This document shows, piece after piece, positions 8,987-17,031 of a DNA stretch of 64,000 nt. This DNA is from Anaerotignum sp. Its GTDB lineage: Bacteria > Bacillota > Clostridia > Lachnospirales > Anaerotignaceae. The notes under the pieces are model-generated. The model was not told the DNA's origin, did no database searches, and worked only from the letters and a program-made list of their open reading frames with translations. The stretch is taken from the NCBI GenBank assembly GCA_017442465.1, contig JAFRZQ010000175.1, forward strand, positions 10,036 through 74,035, in the 5' to 3' direction. The position numbers and the translations under genes were made by a program. Each line of letters begins with the position of its first letter. Position 1 is the first letter of the stretch.

Positions 8987-9400
8987 ATAAAACACCTTCT
9001 TTTGTTACTAATTCATTCCTAGAGTAGGGGGACCACTTTACTTATATTATACCATATAACTCCGTATATATAAAGAAAATCTTTGCATCCGCAAAGAATT
9101 TTCCTTTCTTTTTAAAGTTGGATTCCCTCTTTTTCTCGCTAAATCAAGACAAACAAAACGACGAAATTCTCGTAAAAAAAGGTTAGATAACAAATTAGCA
9201 CCTCTCCCCTCTTCCAAAAACAATCTCCTGTTTCCCACCTGTTTTAATCTCTTCCGGACTACAAAAACTACATTCAGCGAGAACTAAAACGAAGCTTTAT
9301 GCACCTCGGAAAATTTTCGCGAAGTCGAAGATTTTCTTTACTATCTAATTTTCTCAATAGACACACGGTTTTGTAACCACAAGTATCAGCAAATAAAAAA
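8987..9400. other. Gene-poor stretch at the left edge of the accessory block
   Basis: About 0.4 kb with no convincing gene. It holds an extended -10 box on the minus strand (TGGTATAAT, 9046-9054) that should drive the XRE gene. It also holds an inverted repeat at 9075-9103 (GAAAAT, CTTTGC / GCAAAG, ATTTTC) followed by a T-rich run. A 63-codon open frame on the minus strand here lacks a ribosome site and is not called. Confidence 0.5.
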
Positions 9401-9417
9401 CGCACCTTAAAGGTGCG
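9391..9417 (-). terminator. Terminator of the exonuclease/UDG-like unit
   Basis: CGCACCTT (9401-9408) pairs with AAGGTGCG (9410-9417). Read on the minus strand the stem is followed by TTTTTTATTT. It lies just past the stop codon of the UDG-like gene. Confidence 0.85.
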
Positions 9418-9444
9418 TCCTATAACAGTGCAGTTATTTGATTG

Positions 9445-10359
9445 TCATTGATTTTGGCTCTGCAACCATTCTTTAATGTTCCTCCAGTCTTCATGCTGCA
9501 AAGCTTTTCCGTCTTTTTTATTTTCCTTATTGCTTTTACTATATCTATTTGCAATACCCTGAGGGCCTGGATGAGCTACACCGTAAATACGGACTTCTTT
9601 ATCCTCGATCTGGATCGTCATGTAATTGCACTTCTGATCCAATCTTTTAAAGAAATCAGTCTTTGCCAGTTCTGCAGTTCCATTTTTAATATCATCGTAC
9701 AAAGCCCTATCATACTGCTGAACGAGTACTTCATATGTTTTCTTGCCCAGGCAAATAACAACATCAGGTTTAATGATCTCTAACAGACCACTTATGTGTT
9801 TCACTTTCTGCCCGTCGCTTTCATCAAACCCACACAGGTACTTTACATCGTCCCGCAGCCACTTTACACGGAAACCCTGAGAATTCCCTTCACTACGATA
9901 ACCAAGGCATAGGTTTGTAAAGAATAGATCATCATTTTTAAGGGTCACATCATCGTATTTGTTTCCCAGCTCTTTAAAGAGTTCGATAATAAAGGTATCC
10001 GTTTTGAACCGGATCTTATCATCAATACCATCAAAGTAGCCAGCCGGTTCTCCTATGTCCATTTTCTGGACGTTTTCTCTCGTTCTTTCGTTCCTGTATT
10101 TATCATTATCTGATTTTGGATTTACCGTACCCCAATCTTGTCCAACCAACAGAATCTTAGCATTCAAACTGCCCTGCCAATATGACCATAGGTTGATCTG
10201 ATTACCTAAATAATCGCAACTTTCAACTACTACAGGCTTTTTATGGCCCTTAGGATTCTTATTTACATCTCTTTGAAGGGAACGATTTTTATAATCTTCT
10301 TTCAAGTGTTCGATCAGAGTTTTATACAGCTGCTGTTTTTTACTTAAATCCATACGCAT
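9445..10359 (-). CDS. Uracil-DNA glycosylase superfamily-like protein
   Basis: The 304-residue protein carries the spaced motifs of the UDG fold: KILLVGQDWG (residues about 69-78, in the place of the GQDPG water-activating loop), KPDVVICLGKKTYEVL in the central strand, and GVAHPGPQGIANR near the C-terminus, in the place of the HPSP DNA-binding loop. The family removes uracil or other damaged bases, but several distant branches have no proven glycosylase activity. The N-terminal 50 residues are Lys-rich. It lies 60 bp downstream of a DEDDh exonuclease gene in the same unit, so a nucleic-acid processing pair, perhaps for defence or repair, is plausible. Fold assignment is fair; the activity is inferred. 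Confidence 0.65.
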   Translation of the reverse strand: MRMDLSKKQQLYKTLIEHLKEDYKNRSLQRDVNKNPKGHKKPVVVESCDYLGNQINLWSYWQGSLNAKILLVGQDWGTVNPKSDNDKYRNERTRENVQKMDIGEPAGYFDGIDDKIRFKTDTFIIELFKELGNKYDDVTLKNDDLFFTNLCLGYRSEGNSQGFRVKWLRDDVKYLCGFDESDGQKVKHISGLLEIIKPDVVICLGKKTYEVLVQQYDRALYDDIKNGTAELAKTDFFKRLDQKCNYMTIQIEDKEVRIYGVAHPGPQGIANRYSKSNKENKKDGKALQHEDWRNIKEWLQSQNQ

Positions 10360-10419
10360 TCACCACTCAATGTGTCATTTCTTTTCATATTACAGGCAGC
10401 CACATCTATTTTCAAGCTT

Positions 10420-11091
10420 TCAGGCAGTCACTTCGAATAATTCATTGAAATTAAACAGATCACCAAGAGAAGCACAAAGAGGTTCTGGTGTCAGGATCTT
10501 AATGACATGGTCCAGCGTTTCCTTACACAGTTTAGGATCTCTAATGATCCTTAACAGAGATGCCGTATTTCTTGCATCCCACAATGCATCATGCTCCTGA
10601 CCTTCAAAATCCATCCCTGCATACATAACTGCATTTTTCAAGGAAACGGCCCTGTGCAGAGAAAGTTTTTCGCCATATTCCTTCTGAAAGTCACTCCAAT
10701 CAGATAACAGCATTCGATCTGCTTCATTCAGCTGGATGTCTTTCAGGCAGATTTCGTTCATAATCTGGGCATAATCGTTTTCGCTCCACTGGTAAAACTG
10801 GATTTCATCATCCATACTATGCGCCCAAGACAAAAACATATGTAAAGCATCTTCAAATACTGGTGCATTTGCAACCATATCTGTTGTAATGCCTGTGACT
10901 CTGGCACAAGTTTTGTTGATTTCATCGTTATACTGCGGTTTTACAAATGTTTTGAAGGAACCAATCTCAGAATATGCTTCATCCAGAACGACAGCACCGA
11001 TTTCAATTACTTCCATGCTGCAGATCAGTCGTTCTTCTTTGAAAATTCTGGCCAGATGGTTCATTTCCAGGTCTACAACGATATGTTTCAT
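10420..11091 (-). CDS. 3'-5' exonuclease, DEDDh family (KapD/ERI-1-like)
   Basis: The 223-residue protein begins MKHIVVDLEMNH, giving Exo I (D-x-E), then IEIGAVVLDEAYSEIGSFKTFVKP, TGITTDMV, and Exo III HDALWDARNTASLL with the His and Asp of the DEDDh set. Such enzymes trim 3' ends of RNA or DNA. The ATG at 11091 follows GGGAGG at good spacing; an upstream TTG would put that site inside the gene. It is the first gene of a two-gene unit with the UDG-like gene. The promoter region holds a 9-bp-arm palindrome that recurs upstream of another cargo operon. Confidence 0.82.
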   Translation of the reverse strand: MKHIVVDLEMNHLARIFKEERLICSMEVIEIGAVVLDEAYSEIGSFKTFVKPQYNDEINKTCARVTGITTDMVANAPVFEDALHMFLSWAHSMDDEIQFYQWSENDYAQIMNEICLKDIQLNEADRMLLSDWSDFQKEYGEKLSLHRAVSLKNAVMYAGMDFEGQEHDALWDARNTASLLRIIRDPKLCKETLDHVIKILTPEPLCASLGDLFNFNELFEVTA

Positions 11092-11136
11092 AACTGAATC
11101 CCTCCCCAAATTATTTCCGCTTTTCTAATTGTCTAT

Positions 11137-11174
11137 AGTATAAAACAATGGCTGTACACAAATACGTACAGCCA
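11137..11174 (-). promoter_or_regulatory. Promoter with palindromic operator, copy 1
   Basis: TGGCTGTAC (11149-11157) and its exact complement GTACAGCCA (11166-11174) flank an 8-bp spacer. On the minus strand a -10 box TATACT lies at 11137-11142, six bases past the palindrome, so a bound protein would cover the -35 region. The same arrangement and distance recur at 15008-15045, which indicates a common regulator. Confidence 0.65.
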
Positions 11175-11282
11175 TACTTTTCCTCTTGTTGTTAATTGTA
11201 AAACTAAACGCCAGAAAAACCTTACATTTACTTTTACAATCGTGCGTATAGTTTTACAAATTAAATAGATAGAAAATCTAAA

Positions 11283-11311
11283 AAATGAGCCCTTTGCTAT
11301 CATCAAAGGGC
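11283..11311 (-). terminator. Terminator of the seven-gene cargo operon
   Basis: GCCCTTTG (11289-11296) pairs with CAAAGGGC (11304-11311). On the minus strand the stem is followed by TCATTTTTT. It ends the unit that starts near 15008. Confidence 0.85.
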
Positions 11312-11348
11312 ATGAATTTCTTTCATTATTTAACGATCTTTTTGAATC

Positions 11349-11903
11349 TCATATGTATCTACCACTGATTACAGAATCGCAGTATTCACATCTTGCCGTT
11401 TCTCCTCGGCACACCGTATTGGGTGCCCCACAATGCTCACAAATCACATCGATCATCACCGGCTTCTTCTGGAAAACCGGCATAGCAGTTCCTGCCCCCT
11501 TTGCATTAACTGGAATGATGTGTCGTTTTTCCTGATCCAACTTTACCCCGACTAAATGCTTTCTCCTGATCATTTTTGTCAGGTTTTTCTGCACTTTTTC
11601 TTCAGGAATACCCAGTGCTTTTACCAATGATAAAACAGAATGTTCTTCATCTTTCAATAGAATCTCCTTATAGTCCTTGTAATCACGAAGCAGTTTATCC
11701 TCCACTATGCTGACCATAATCCAGATGATTCCAACGATAACGCAGACAACACCAAAACCAATGATAAACCTATCAGCCGTTGGCTCAACAAATAAACAAA
11801 ACCATACAAAATAAGAAAAAAATAATGTCCAAAGCACACCCATTATTCCAAATACTTTATAAAATATAGAAAGTGCCAGTAGAGAACCTTTTGAACGATA
11901 CAT
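11349..11903 (-). CDS. Membrane protein with C-terminal zinc ribbon
   Basis: The 184-residue protein has two membrane segments (about residues 11-33 and 45-67), a soluble middle with a winged-helix-like segment (HSVLSLVKALGIPEEKVQKNLTKMIRRKHLVGV), and a C-terminal four-cysteine zinc ribbon with CEHCGAP and CEYC. Proteins of this plan are widespread in Firmicutes and have no fixed function. The ATG at 11903 follows AAGGAGGGTGTAC. It is the last gene of the seven-gene cargo operon. I do not recognise a closer family. Confidence 0.7.
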   Translation of the reverse strand: MYRSKGSLLALSIFYKVFGIMGVLWTLFFSYFVWFCLFVEPTADRFIIGFGVVCVIVGIIWIMVSIVEDKLLRDYKDYKEILLKDEEHSVLSLVKALGIPEEKVQKNLTKMIRRKHLVGVKLDQEKRHIIPVNAKGAGTAMPVFQKKPVMIDVICEHCGAPNTVCRGETARCEYCDSVISGRYI

Positions 11904-11928
11904 GTACACCCTCCTTCCCCTTCAATTT

Positions 11929-12516
11929 TTAAAACCTTTTGCTTTTTTCCCTAATATGCCGAACAGACATAACATACTCTGGTTTCAGTTCCCAAAAACT
12001 TGCCTGAATATATTTTCCGTTGATATTCCACTCATCTTCCATGGGCGTTATATCAAAAATCCTGTCCCAGGATAATACTTTTACTTTTTCCTGTTCCTCT
12101 ACCGTCATTGCAGAGTAAGTATCATATATCTGATCAAACTCTTCCTCTGAGTGACATTCAATACAAGGAAAATCATTCAGTACAAAATGCCATGCATCAA
12201 AATCGCTCAATAATACTTCATCCTCAGGTACTTCCAGCTCGATGCACACATACGGTTCTGTAAAATGCCTCATATCACTGGATCTAAGATCCGGCTTTTT
12301 ATGCTGCCAGTCCCTTGTATGCCATGCCCAAATAGGATACTCTACCCCTACAGGAGGGGGTGAAATTCTTTTTCCCATCTGATCAGCCATCCATTTGTAT
12401 GCTTTGTGGAATTCTTCTGAATCCTGAAACTGAGATTTTTCAAACTGACATCGATGCGATTCTCCATTTTTCAGTTGTTCATAGATATGTAGTGGCTGAA
12501 TTGTCCATATTCTCAT
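11929..12516 (-). CDS. DUF3841-like protein
   Basis: The 195-residue protein starts MRIWTIQPLHIYEQLKNG, the usual opening of DUF3841 proteins, and has the family-type segments PIWAWH, VCIELEVPEDEVLLSDFDAWHFVLN and the ASFWELKPEYV tail. Function is unknown; members occur singly and in cargo of mobile elements and are soluble. It is the sixth gene of the operon, 25 bp from its upstream neighbour. No catalytic motif stands out. Confidence 0.7.
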   Translation of the reverse strand: MRIWTIQPLHIYEQLKNGESHRCQFEKSQFQDSEEFHKAYKWMADQMGKRISPPPVGVEYPIWAWHTRDWQHKKPDLRSSDMRHFTEPYVCIELEVPEDEVLLSDFDAWHFVLNDFPCIECHSEEEFDQIYDTYSAMTVEEQEKVKVLSWDRIFDITPMEDEWNINGKYIQASFWELKPEYVMSVRHIREKSKRF

Positions 12517-12541
12517 TACTTACCTCTTCTTCATCGAAATC

Positions 12542-13021
12542 TTATATCTCAATGTACTGTAAAGAAGAAAACTTAATAGTAGGATCTAGGCTTAGCAAAA
12601 TATCCTTTAACAAATTCACTATTATACACATTTCATAAGGATCATTTTCATATCCAGTTGTTTTGTATTCTTTGCCATTGAGATTTACATGCACTTTCCA
12701 TCCGTATCCGTCCAATATATTTGACTCTCTGTATTCTCGTGAAAAGAAATCTTCTAAATCAATCGATGACAGCACTTTGAAAACATTCTCGGAAATATCA
12801 TTAATTAAATATTTCTTTTTAAAAAAATATCTCTCTATCAATCTTTCATGGTCATACAGCGGCTCCGATGAAGAAATATATTCCTCCGCATACCATATGC
12901 CATTCCCTTTAATGCTCATAATATACTCTACATAATGGCCTACATTATCATCAATCACGACCTTCAGATATTCCCCAGCCACAAAAAAGGCAGAACCATA
13001 AAAGCCAATAATCAATTTCAA
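12542..13021 (-). CDS. Uncharacterised soluble protein
   Basis: The 159-residue acidic protein has no motif I recognise. It contains alternating beta-like segments at the N-terminus (LIIGFYGSAFFVAGEYLKVVID), a Lys/Phe-rich middle, and a C-terminal GYGWKVHVNLNGKEYKTTGYENDP segment. It probably uses a TTG start at 13021 preceded by AAGGGG; no ATG fits. It lies between the ATPase and DUF3841 genes in one operon. The size and position would suit an immunity-type protein, but nothing in the sequence proves it. Confidence 0.6.
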   Translation of the reverse strand: MKLIIGFYGSAFFVAGEYLKVVIDDNVGHYVEYIMSIKGNGIWYAEEYISSSEPLYDHERLIERYFFKKKYLINDISENVFKVLSSIDLEDFFSREYRESNILDGYGWKVHVNLNGKEYKTTGYENDPYEMCIIVNLLKDILLSLDPTIKFSSLQYIEI

Positions 13022-13037
13022 CTACATCATCCCCTTG

Positions 13038-13754
13038 TTATTTCATTAACAATCGTTCAAGGAACTGATTTCTGTGATTGATGAACATTTCTGTAATTTG
13101 GTATGTATCAGTATCCTCATAATCACAAGCATGGATCTTTCCATTGTCAAATGTCAAAATCTCAGCATTAGGGATCCCCAGTAAAATAGGCGAATGCGTA
13201 ACGATAATAAATTGAGAACCGTTGTTAGCACAGTCATAGATTTCTTTCAGCAATGTAAGCTGTCTCTGGGGAGATAACGCGGCTTCCGGTTCGTCAAAAA
13301 TATATACACTGTCTTTCTGCAGCTGGCTTTGAGCCAAGGCCAAGAAACTTTCGCCATGAGACTGCTCATGATACCCTTCTGAAGGGGTAAATCCATCGGA
13401 ATATGCGATTTCCTGCGTTGCGACATTATAAAAACTCTCTGCTCTCAGGAAATAACCCCATTTTGCTCTGCGAAAACTTTTTTCTACACGAATGGCATCA
13501 CATAATTCCGAATGTGAATCATAAGTAGAGAAATTATAATTTTTCGTGCCACCTTCAGGATTAAATCCATAGGATATTGCGATTGCTTCCAAAAGTGTAG
13601 ACTTGCCGCTGCCATTTTCACCAACGAAAAATGTGATAGGCTTTTTAAACTCCAGTCTTTCCAGCCCTTTCAGAGCTTTGATTTTTCTTAAATAACTATA
13701 TTTATCTATCTTTTTCCAATCTATTGTAACTCCACGAATAAATTGATCGTTCAT
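13038..13754 (-). CDS. SMC/ABC-like AAA ATPase (single-protein type)
   Basis: The 238-residue protein has Walker A GENGSGKST near residue 46, an ABC-type signature region with SHGESFLALAQSQL, Walker B VYIFDEPEAALSP, and a terminal switch histidine FIIVTHSPILLG. This is the short form of the predicted ATPase family (AAA_21/AAA_23 type) found as a stand-alone protein and also as a component of defence pairs such as Gabija- or Septu-like systems. Here the neighbours are small unknown proteins, with no recognised nuclease directly adjacent. The start follows GGGAGGAAACCAGG. The ATPase call is firm; the role is open. Confidence 0.85.
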   Translation of the reverse strand: MNDQFIRGVTIDWKKIDKYSYLRKIKALKGLERLEFKKPITFFVGENGSGKSTLLEAIAISYGFNPEGGTKNYNFSTYDSHSELCDAIRVEKSFRRAKWGYFLRAESFYNVATQEIAYSDGFTPSEGYHEQSHGESFLALAQSQLQKDSVYIFDEPEAALSPQRQLTLLKEIYDCANNGSQFIIVTHSPILLGIPNAEILTFDNGKIHACDYEDTDTYQITEMFINHRNQFLERLLMK

Positions 13755-13772
13755 CCTGGTTTCCTCCCGTTT

Positions 13773-14045
13773 TTATTCCATCGGTAAATCTCCAAACCAG
13801 TATTTATGCATCCTAACAAGAAATTCTTCTGATAAAGGATACCCTGCACTATCAGGTAATACTGAATCTATCATGCAGTATGGACAAAGAGCAGTATCTC
13901 CATTTCTATCGATTACCCATTCGATAACTTCAGAAGCTTCAAAAATCTTTCCACAATAGAAGCAACCGCACTTTGTCGATTTATTCACAAGCAATTCATT
14001 TTCAAAAGACGCCTTATGAGCTTTTAAGATGTCTTTGTTTTTCAT
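13773..14045 (-). CDS. Small CxxC zinc-binding protein
   Basis: The 90-residue protein has the pattern CGCFYCGKIF, then TALCPYCMIDSVLPDSAGYPLSEEFL and a final YWFG. Two CxxC pairs should bind one zinc. This layout is common in Firmicutes as an uncharacterised cytoplasmic protein, often found among immunity or cargo genes. The ATG at 14045 follows GAGGAGTGAACTAT; an upstream in-frame start lies before that ribosome site. It is the third gene of the operon, 18 bp before the ATPase gene. Confidence 0.7.
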   Translation of the reverse strand: MKNKDILKAHKASFENELLVNKSTKCGCFYCGKIFEASEVIEWVIDRNGDTALCPYCMIDSVLPDSAGYPLSEEFLVRMHKYWFGDLPME

Positions 14046-14090
14046 ATAGTTCACTCCTCGAGGCATATTTCCACCTCCGTTCTATTGTAA

Positions 14091-14570
14091 CTATTTCAAT
14101 TTCGGTCTAATGATTTCGGATAAGTAGTCCCTAAACGCTCTAATCTCATCTCGATCCATAACAAGTGTCAGGTGATTAGGAGTCAGGCCATCATCCCAGA
14201 AATAGATTTTCCATTCCAGATAAATGTCTGCAATTTCCAAACCCGGTGCACATATTACGCCTTCTTTTCTAAGGTCTCTTTTGGGATGTAAAACGAACTT
14301 AAAGTCCGGTTCAATACAGCCAAATACTTTTACTTCATTAAGCTGATCCCTAAGAAGTTTAGTTAATGCTTCTTCTAACATCTCAACTTCCCCAGAAAGA
14401 AGCACCTCATCTTTTTCCCCGTGATAATTCAGCCAATTTTTAGAAGTAAAGGAATAATCCACTTCGCACCAATGGCTGTACCATTCATTTCCTTCTTCAT
14501 CGCTTGTCGGATGATATTTATTAATCTGCAGCTTTACCATTATCCCGCAGACATCAAGATTAAACCACAT
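14091..14570 (-). CDS. WapI-like immunity protein (tentative)
   Basis: The 159-residue protein reads as a beta-rich protein with NEWYSHWCEVDYSFTSKNW, a hydrophilic middle, EPDFKFVLHPK, and an alternating C-terminal segment LTLVMDRDEIRAFRDYLSEI. This layout resembles WapI-type immunity proteins that protect against the wall-associated toxin WapA. No toxin gene is present nearby, so if the assignment holds this would be an orphan immunity gene. The start at 14570 follows a run of six G. It is the second gene of the operon. The similarity is judged by eye and should be treated as weak. Confidence 0.45.
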   Translation of the reverse strand: MWFNLDVCGIMVKLQINKYHPTSDEEGNEWYSHWCEVDYSFTSKNWLNYHGEKDEVLLSGEVEMLEEALTKLLRDQLNEVKVFGCIEPDFKFVLHPKRDLRKEGVICAPGLEIADIYLEWKIYFWDDGLTPNHLTLVMDRDEIRAFRDYLSEIIRPKLK

Positions 14571-14611
14571 ATTTATCCCCCCATTGCTGATTATTTGCAA
14601 AAAGAACCTTA

Positions 14612-14962
14612 TTATTTCTGATCATATCTATGCCAAGTTCGTTCTTCTTTTAATGCCGCTTCCAGATAGTCATGCATCCACGCGTACTTGATACAATAAT
14701 GGTATCGCTCATCTGTAATTTCTTCCTCTTCTTCGTAGAAATAGAAAGTATACTCCAGCATTTCCCAAAGTTCGTCTACCAATTTCTCCAGTTCTTCTTT
14801 TGAAATATCAATTTTGAATACACAAGGTGTCGTCTTAACGAATCCCAGTTTTTGAAGGTTTTCATCAACACAAACAAGTTCGATTTTGTTATCAGGCCTT
14901 AGATCCGGAAACGCTTCGAGGAATCCTTCATATACATCTCTATCTTTTTCAATATAATACAT
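14612..14962 (-). CDS. Uncharacterised acidic protein, first gene of the cargo operon
   Basis: The 116-residue protein is rich in Glu and aromatic residues (YTFYFYEEEEEITDERYHYC) and is probably cytosolic. No known domain was recognised. It starts with MYYIEKDRDVYEGFLEAFPD after GGGGGGATTTAT. It is the first gene behind the palindromic promoter at 15008-15045, so it is the gene most directly controlled by that operator. It may be an immunity-type protein by size and context only. Confidence 0.6.
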   Translation of the reverse strand: MYYIEKDRDVYEGFLEAFPDLRPDNKIELVCVDENLQKLGFVKTTPCVFKIDISKEELEKLVDELWEMLEYTFYFYEEEEEITDERYHYCIKYAWMHDYLEAALKEERTWHRYDQK

Positions 14963-15007
14963 ATAAATCCCCCCTCAAAAAGCAGTAGTTTCCTATGAAC
15001 TAAGTCA

Positions 15008-15045
15008 ATTATACAGCAATGGTTGTACGGAAATCCGCACAACCA
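15008..15045 (-). promoter_or_regulatory. Promoter with palindromic operator, copy 2
   Basis: GGTTGTACGG (15021-15030) and CCGCACAACC (15035-15044) form an inverted repeat with one mismatch. On the minus strand the -10 box TATAAT lies at 15008-15013. The distance from palindrome to -10 is the same as at 11137-11174, and the outer bases TGG..CCA and the inner TGTAC core are shared. It drives the seven-gene unit that ends at 11349. Confidence 0.65.
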
Positions 15046-15077
15046 GAATTATTTGAGGATTATTTTGTTTTTTTCTT

Positions 15078-16283
15078 TCACTGTTTTTTTAATCTACGTA
15101 ATTCTTCTCTTAATAGCCCATACTCAATCAGATTATATACCAGTTCTGATACATCCTCATCATCAATATACATAAGTTTATTATTGTAAACTTTTCCAAT
15201 CTTAATACCCTCGGAACTCACTTTCAGCCCGTGACCGTTGCGTTTTACTATGTCCATAACATCTGCGCTCTTAAAGTTACCAATCAAACCGTTATGAAAA
15301 AACTGCACCTCACTCTTTTCACCCGGTATAAATTGAACATACTTATCCATGTTATACTGCAGTGAATTATGGCTGGTCTTAAAACGGTCAATAGAAACAA
15401 TCAGGGAAGTATAACTGCCCCTCTTTTCTCCTCGAAAGTCTGCATCTGTCCCGAATATAGACATTGATACGATTTGTGGTTCACCAAATCTGTCTTTCAC
15501 TAAAAATGCACGGTAAATGCCATCATAATGGCCGCCACCTGCATTGCTATAGTCCATAAATCTTCTTCCGATATCTTCAACCAGCTCAAAACTATTCCGC
15601 TTTATTAACGGAAGTTTATGCGTTGTATCAATAAATGCCTGATATAGATTTATTGCGAAGGATCTAAGCCTATCATCCGTATCCGCGCCAAAAATCCATG
15701 TGTCAGCATTGTTATATTCTAAAATAAGTTCTTGATTATTTAACTCTTCAAGCGTAAATCGAAGGAGTTCTTCTTCTTTCATTTCTGGCAGAATATATTC
15801 TTTATTGACCATTTGATCAAAAGAAAGGATTTCATCCAGAAAAACATAACTATTTAACTCTTCATCATAAGCGGCAAATCTAAGTTCCAATCCATTTGTA
15901 ATCGCAATATAGTTTCCACCCAAAACATCGCAATATCTGATTGCCTGATCAACCACTTTATCGGTGAGTAGTATTTCTTCGTTTTTACACTCTATAATTG
16001 TAACAGGATATTTGGTTTTACCATCTTCAGATGGTTCATGGATCACAATATCTGCTCTCCCCGCTACACCTGTAGCATAATGTGTAAGCGGTACTTCAAG
16101 AGAAATCATATCTTTAGGGACACCATACTTCTGTTCAAACAACGCTGCTATCTTTTGACGAACAGTTTCCTCAGGTGTGATCTCAATCAGTTTTTTTCGA
16201 TATGTATCATAATAACAATCTTTACCCTCACGCTGATAAACAGCCGGAAGCTCAATATCTTTTAATAGCTTTGCGATATTCAA
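15078..16283 (-). CDS. HsdR N-terminal-like (PD-(D/E)XK) protein
   Basis: The 401-residue protein has an N-terminal domain resembling the HsdR_N family: VRQKIAALFEQKYGVPKDMISLEVPL, then RADIVIHEP and VTIIECKNEE, which supply the D and E-x-K of a PD-(D/E)XK nuclease core, then DQAIRYCDVLGGNYIAITNGLELRFAAYD. The roughly 220-residue C-terminal part is not recognised. It lacks helicase motifs, so it is not a type I restriction subunit. A TTG start at 16283 follows GGGGAG. It ends a unit with several small proteins. A stand-alone defence or accessory nuclease is possible. Confidence 0.72.
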   Translation of the reverse strand: MNIAKLLKDIELPAVYQREGKDCYYDTYRKKLIEITPEETVRQKIAALFEQKYGVPKDMISLEVPLTHYATGVAGRADIVIHEPSEDGKTKYPVTIIECKNEEILLTDKVVDQAIRYCDVLGGNYIAITNGLELRFAAYDEELNSYVFLDEILSFDQMVNKEYILPEMKEEELLRFTLEELNNQELILEYNNADTWIFGADTDDRLRSFAINLYQAFIDTTHKLPLIKRNSFELVEDIGRRFMDYSNAGGGHYDGIYRAFLVKDRFGEPQIVSMSIFGTDADFRGEKRGSYTSLIVSIDRFKTSHNSLQYNMDKYVQFIPGEKSEVQFFHNGLIGNFKSADVMDIVKRNGHGLKVSSEGIKIGKVYNNKLMYIDDEDVSELVYNLIEYGLLREELRRLKKQ

Positions 16284-16317
16284 AGCAATCTCCCCTTCTT
16301 CTCGCTTGCTCTATAAA

Positions 16318-16608
16318 TCAAAAAAAATGTTTCAAAAACTCAATCACGTCTTCTTCTGTCACATTTTCAGGATATATAACAGAAATTCCAAAACAGCTAT
16401 CCCATTGATAAATCAAGCCCAGACCATCTCCATGAATGCTATACTGCATATCCCCAACGGACTCTATCTTACCATTTGTTTCTTCTCTGATTTTTTTGAG
16501 CAAATAAATAAAAGAATCCGGTTCTTCAAAATCAAATTCATCGTTACTCGTTATAGTAATCCAATTTTCGAGCCTGTTAATATGCAAAACTTCATATCTA
16601 TATTCCAT
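16318..16608 (-). CDS. Small uncharacterised protein
   Basis: The 96-residue acidic protein shows alternating strands and helices (YEVLHINRLENWITITSNDEFD, then FIYLLKKIREETNGKIESVG, ending VTEEDVIEFLKHFF). It starts with a good AGGAG site. The length and beta-alpha pattern resemble small immunity-type proteins, but I do not recognise a family. It lies between the 135-residue and HsdR-N-like genes in one unit. Confidence 0.55.
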   Translation of the reverse strand: MEYRYEVLHINRLENWITITSNDEFDFEEPDSFIYLLKKIREETNGKIESVGDMQYSIHGDGLGLIYQWDSCFGISVIYPENVTEEDVIEFLKHFF

Positions 16609-16623
16609 GATTTTCTCCTATAT

Positions 16624-17031
16624 CTATGTATTATAGAATTCTTTGTACCATCTAACAAATCCATCTACCGTAAGTCTATTGTTCAGATCCTCAATCGGTC
16701 TGGTTGAAGATTCAATGATTTGCTCTGCAGTCTTTTTCTTCCTAAGCGCCTCAAAGTCAGGTCCCAAAGGGTCGCCATATCTCTGTTCTGTAGCATAGAG
16801 AATGTATTCTCTGAACAATGGCGGTGCAGCATCCTTGTATATTTTCCCAAGCTCTCGTCTTTTACCGTGAAGGATCCTTGCAATTTCTTCTACCCTTAAT
16901 CCGCTTTGAAATAACTCATCTTTCAATCTCGAAAGTTCATGTACCTTTTCTTCATATTCCAACCGTAAAGGATTCGTTTTTAAGCCATTTTCTTGAAGTT
17001 CTTTGATCTCCTTTGTAAGTTCACTGTCCAT
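16624..17031 (-). CDS. Uncharacterised helical protein
   Basis: The 135-residue protein is mostly helical, with a likely coiled coil at residues 1-45 (ELTKEIKELQENGLKTNPLRLEYEEKVHELSRLKDEL split by a short turn) and a C-terminal segment ending VDGFVRWYKEFYNT. Its start overlaps the stop of the ankyrin gene (TAATG), so the two are translationally coupled and may act together, as ankyrin immunity proteins often do with a partner. No family recognised. Confidence 0.6.
   Translation of the reverse strand: MDSELTKEIKELQENGLKTNPLRLEYEEKVHELSRLKDELFQSGLRVEEIARILHGKRRELGKIYKDAAPPLFREYILYATEQRYGDPLGPDFEALRKKKTAEQIIESSTRPIEDLNNRLTVDGFVRWYKEFYNT

Noticed and set aside
9047..9238. 63-codon frame on the minus strand
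   Set aside because: No ribosome site; it overlaps a promoter and an inverted repeat.
15078..16283. Type I restriction HsdR subunit
   Set aside because: At 401 residues it lacks helicase motifs and has no HsdM/HsdS neighbours. Only the N-terminal nuclease-like domain fits.
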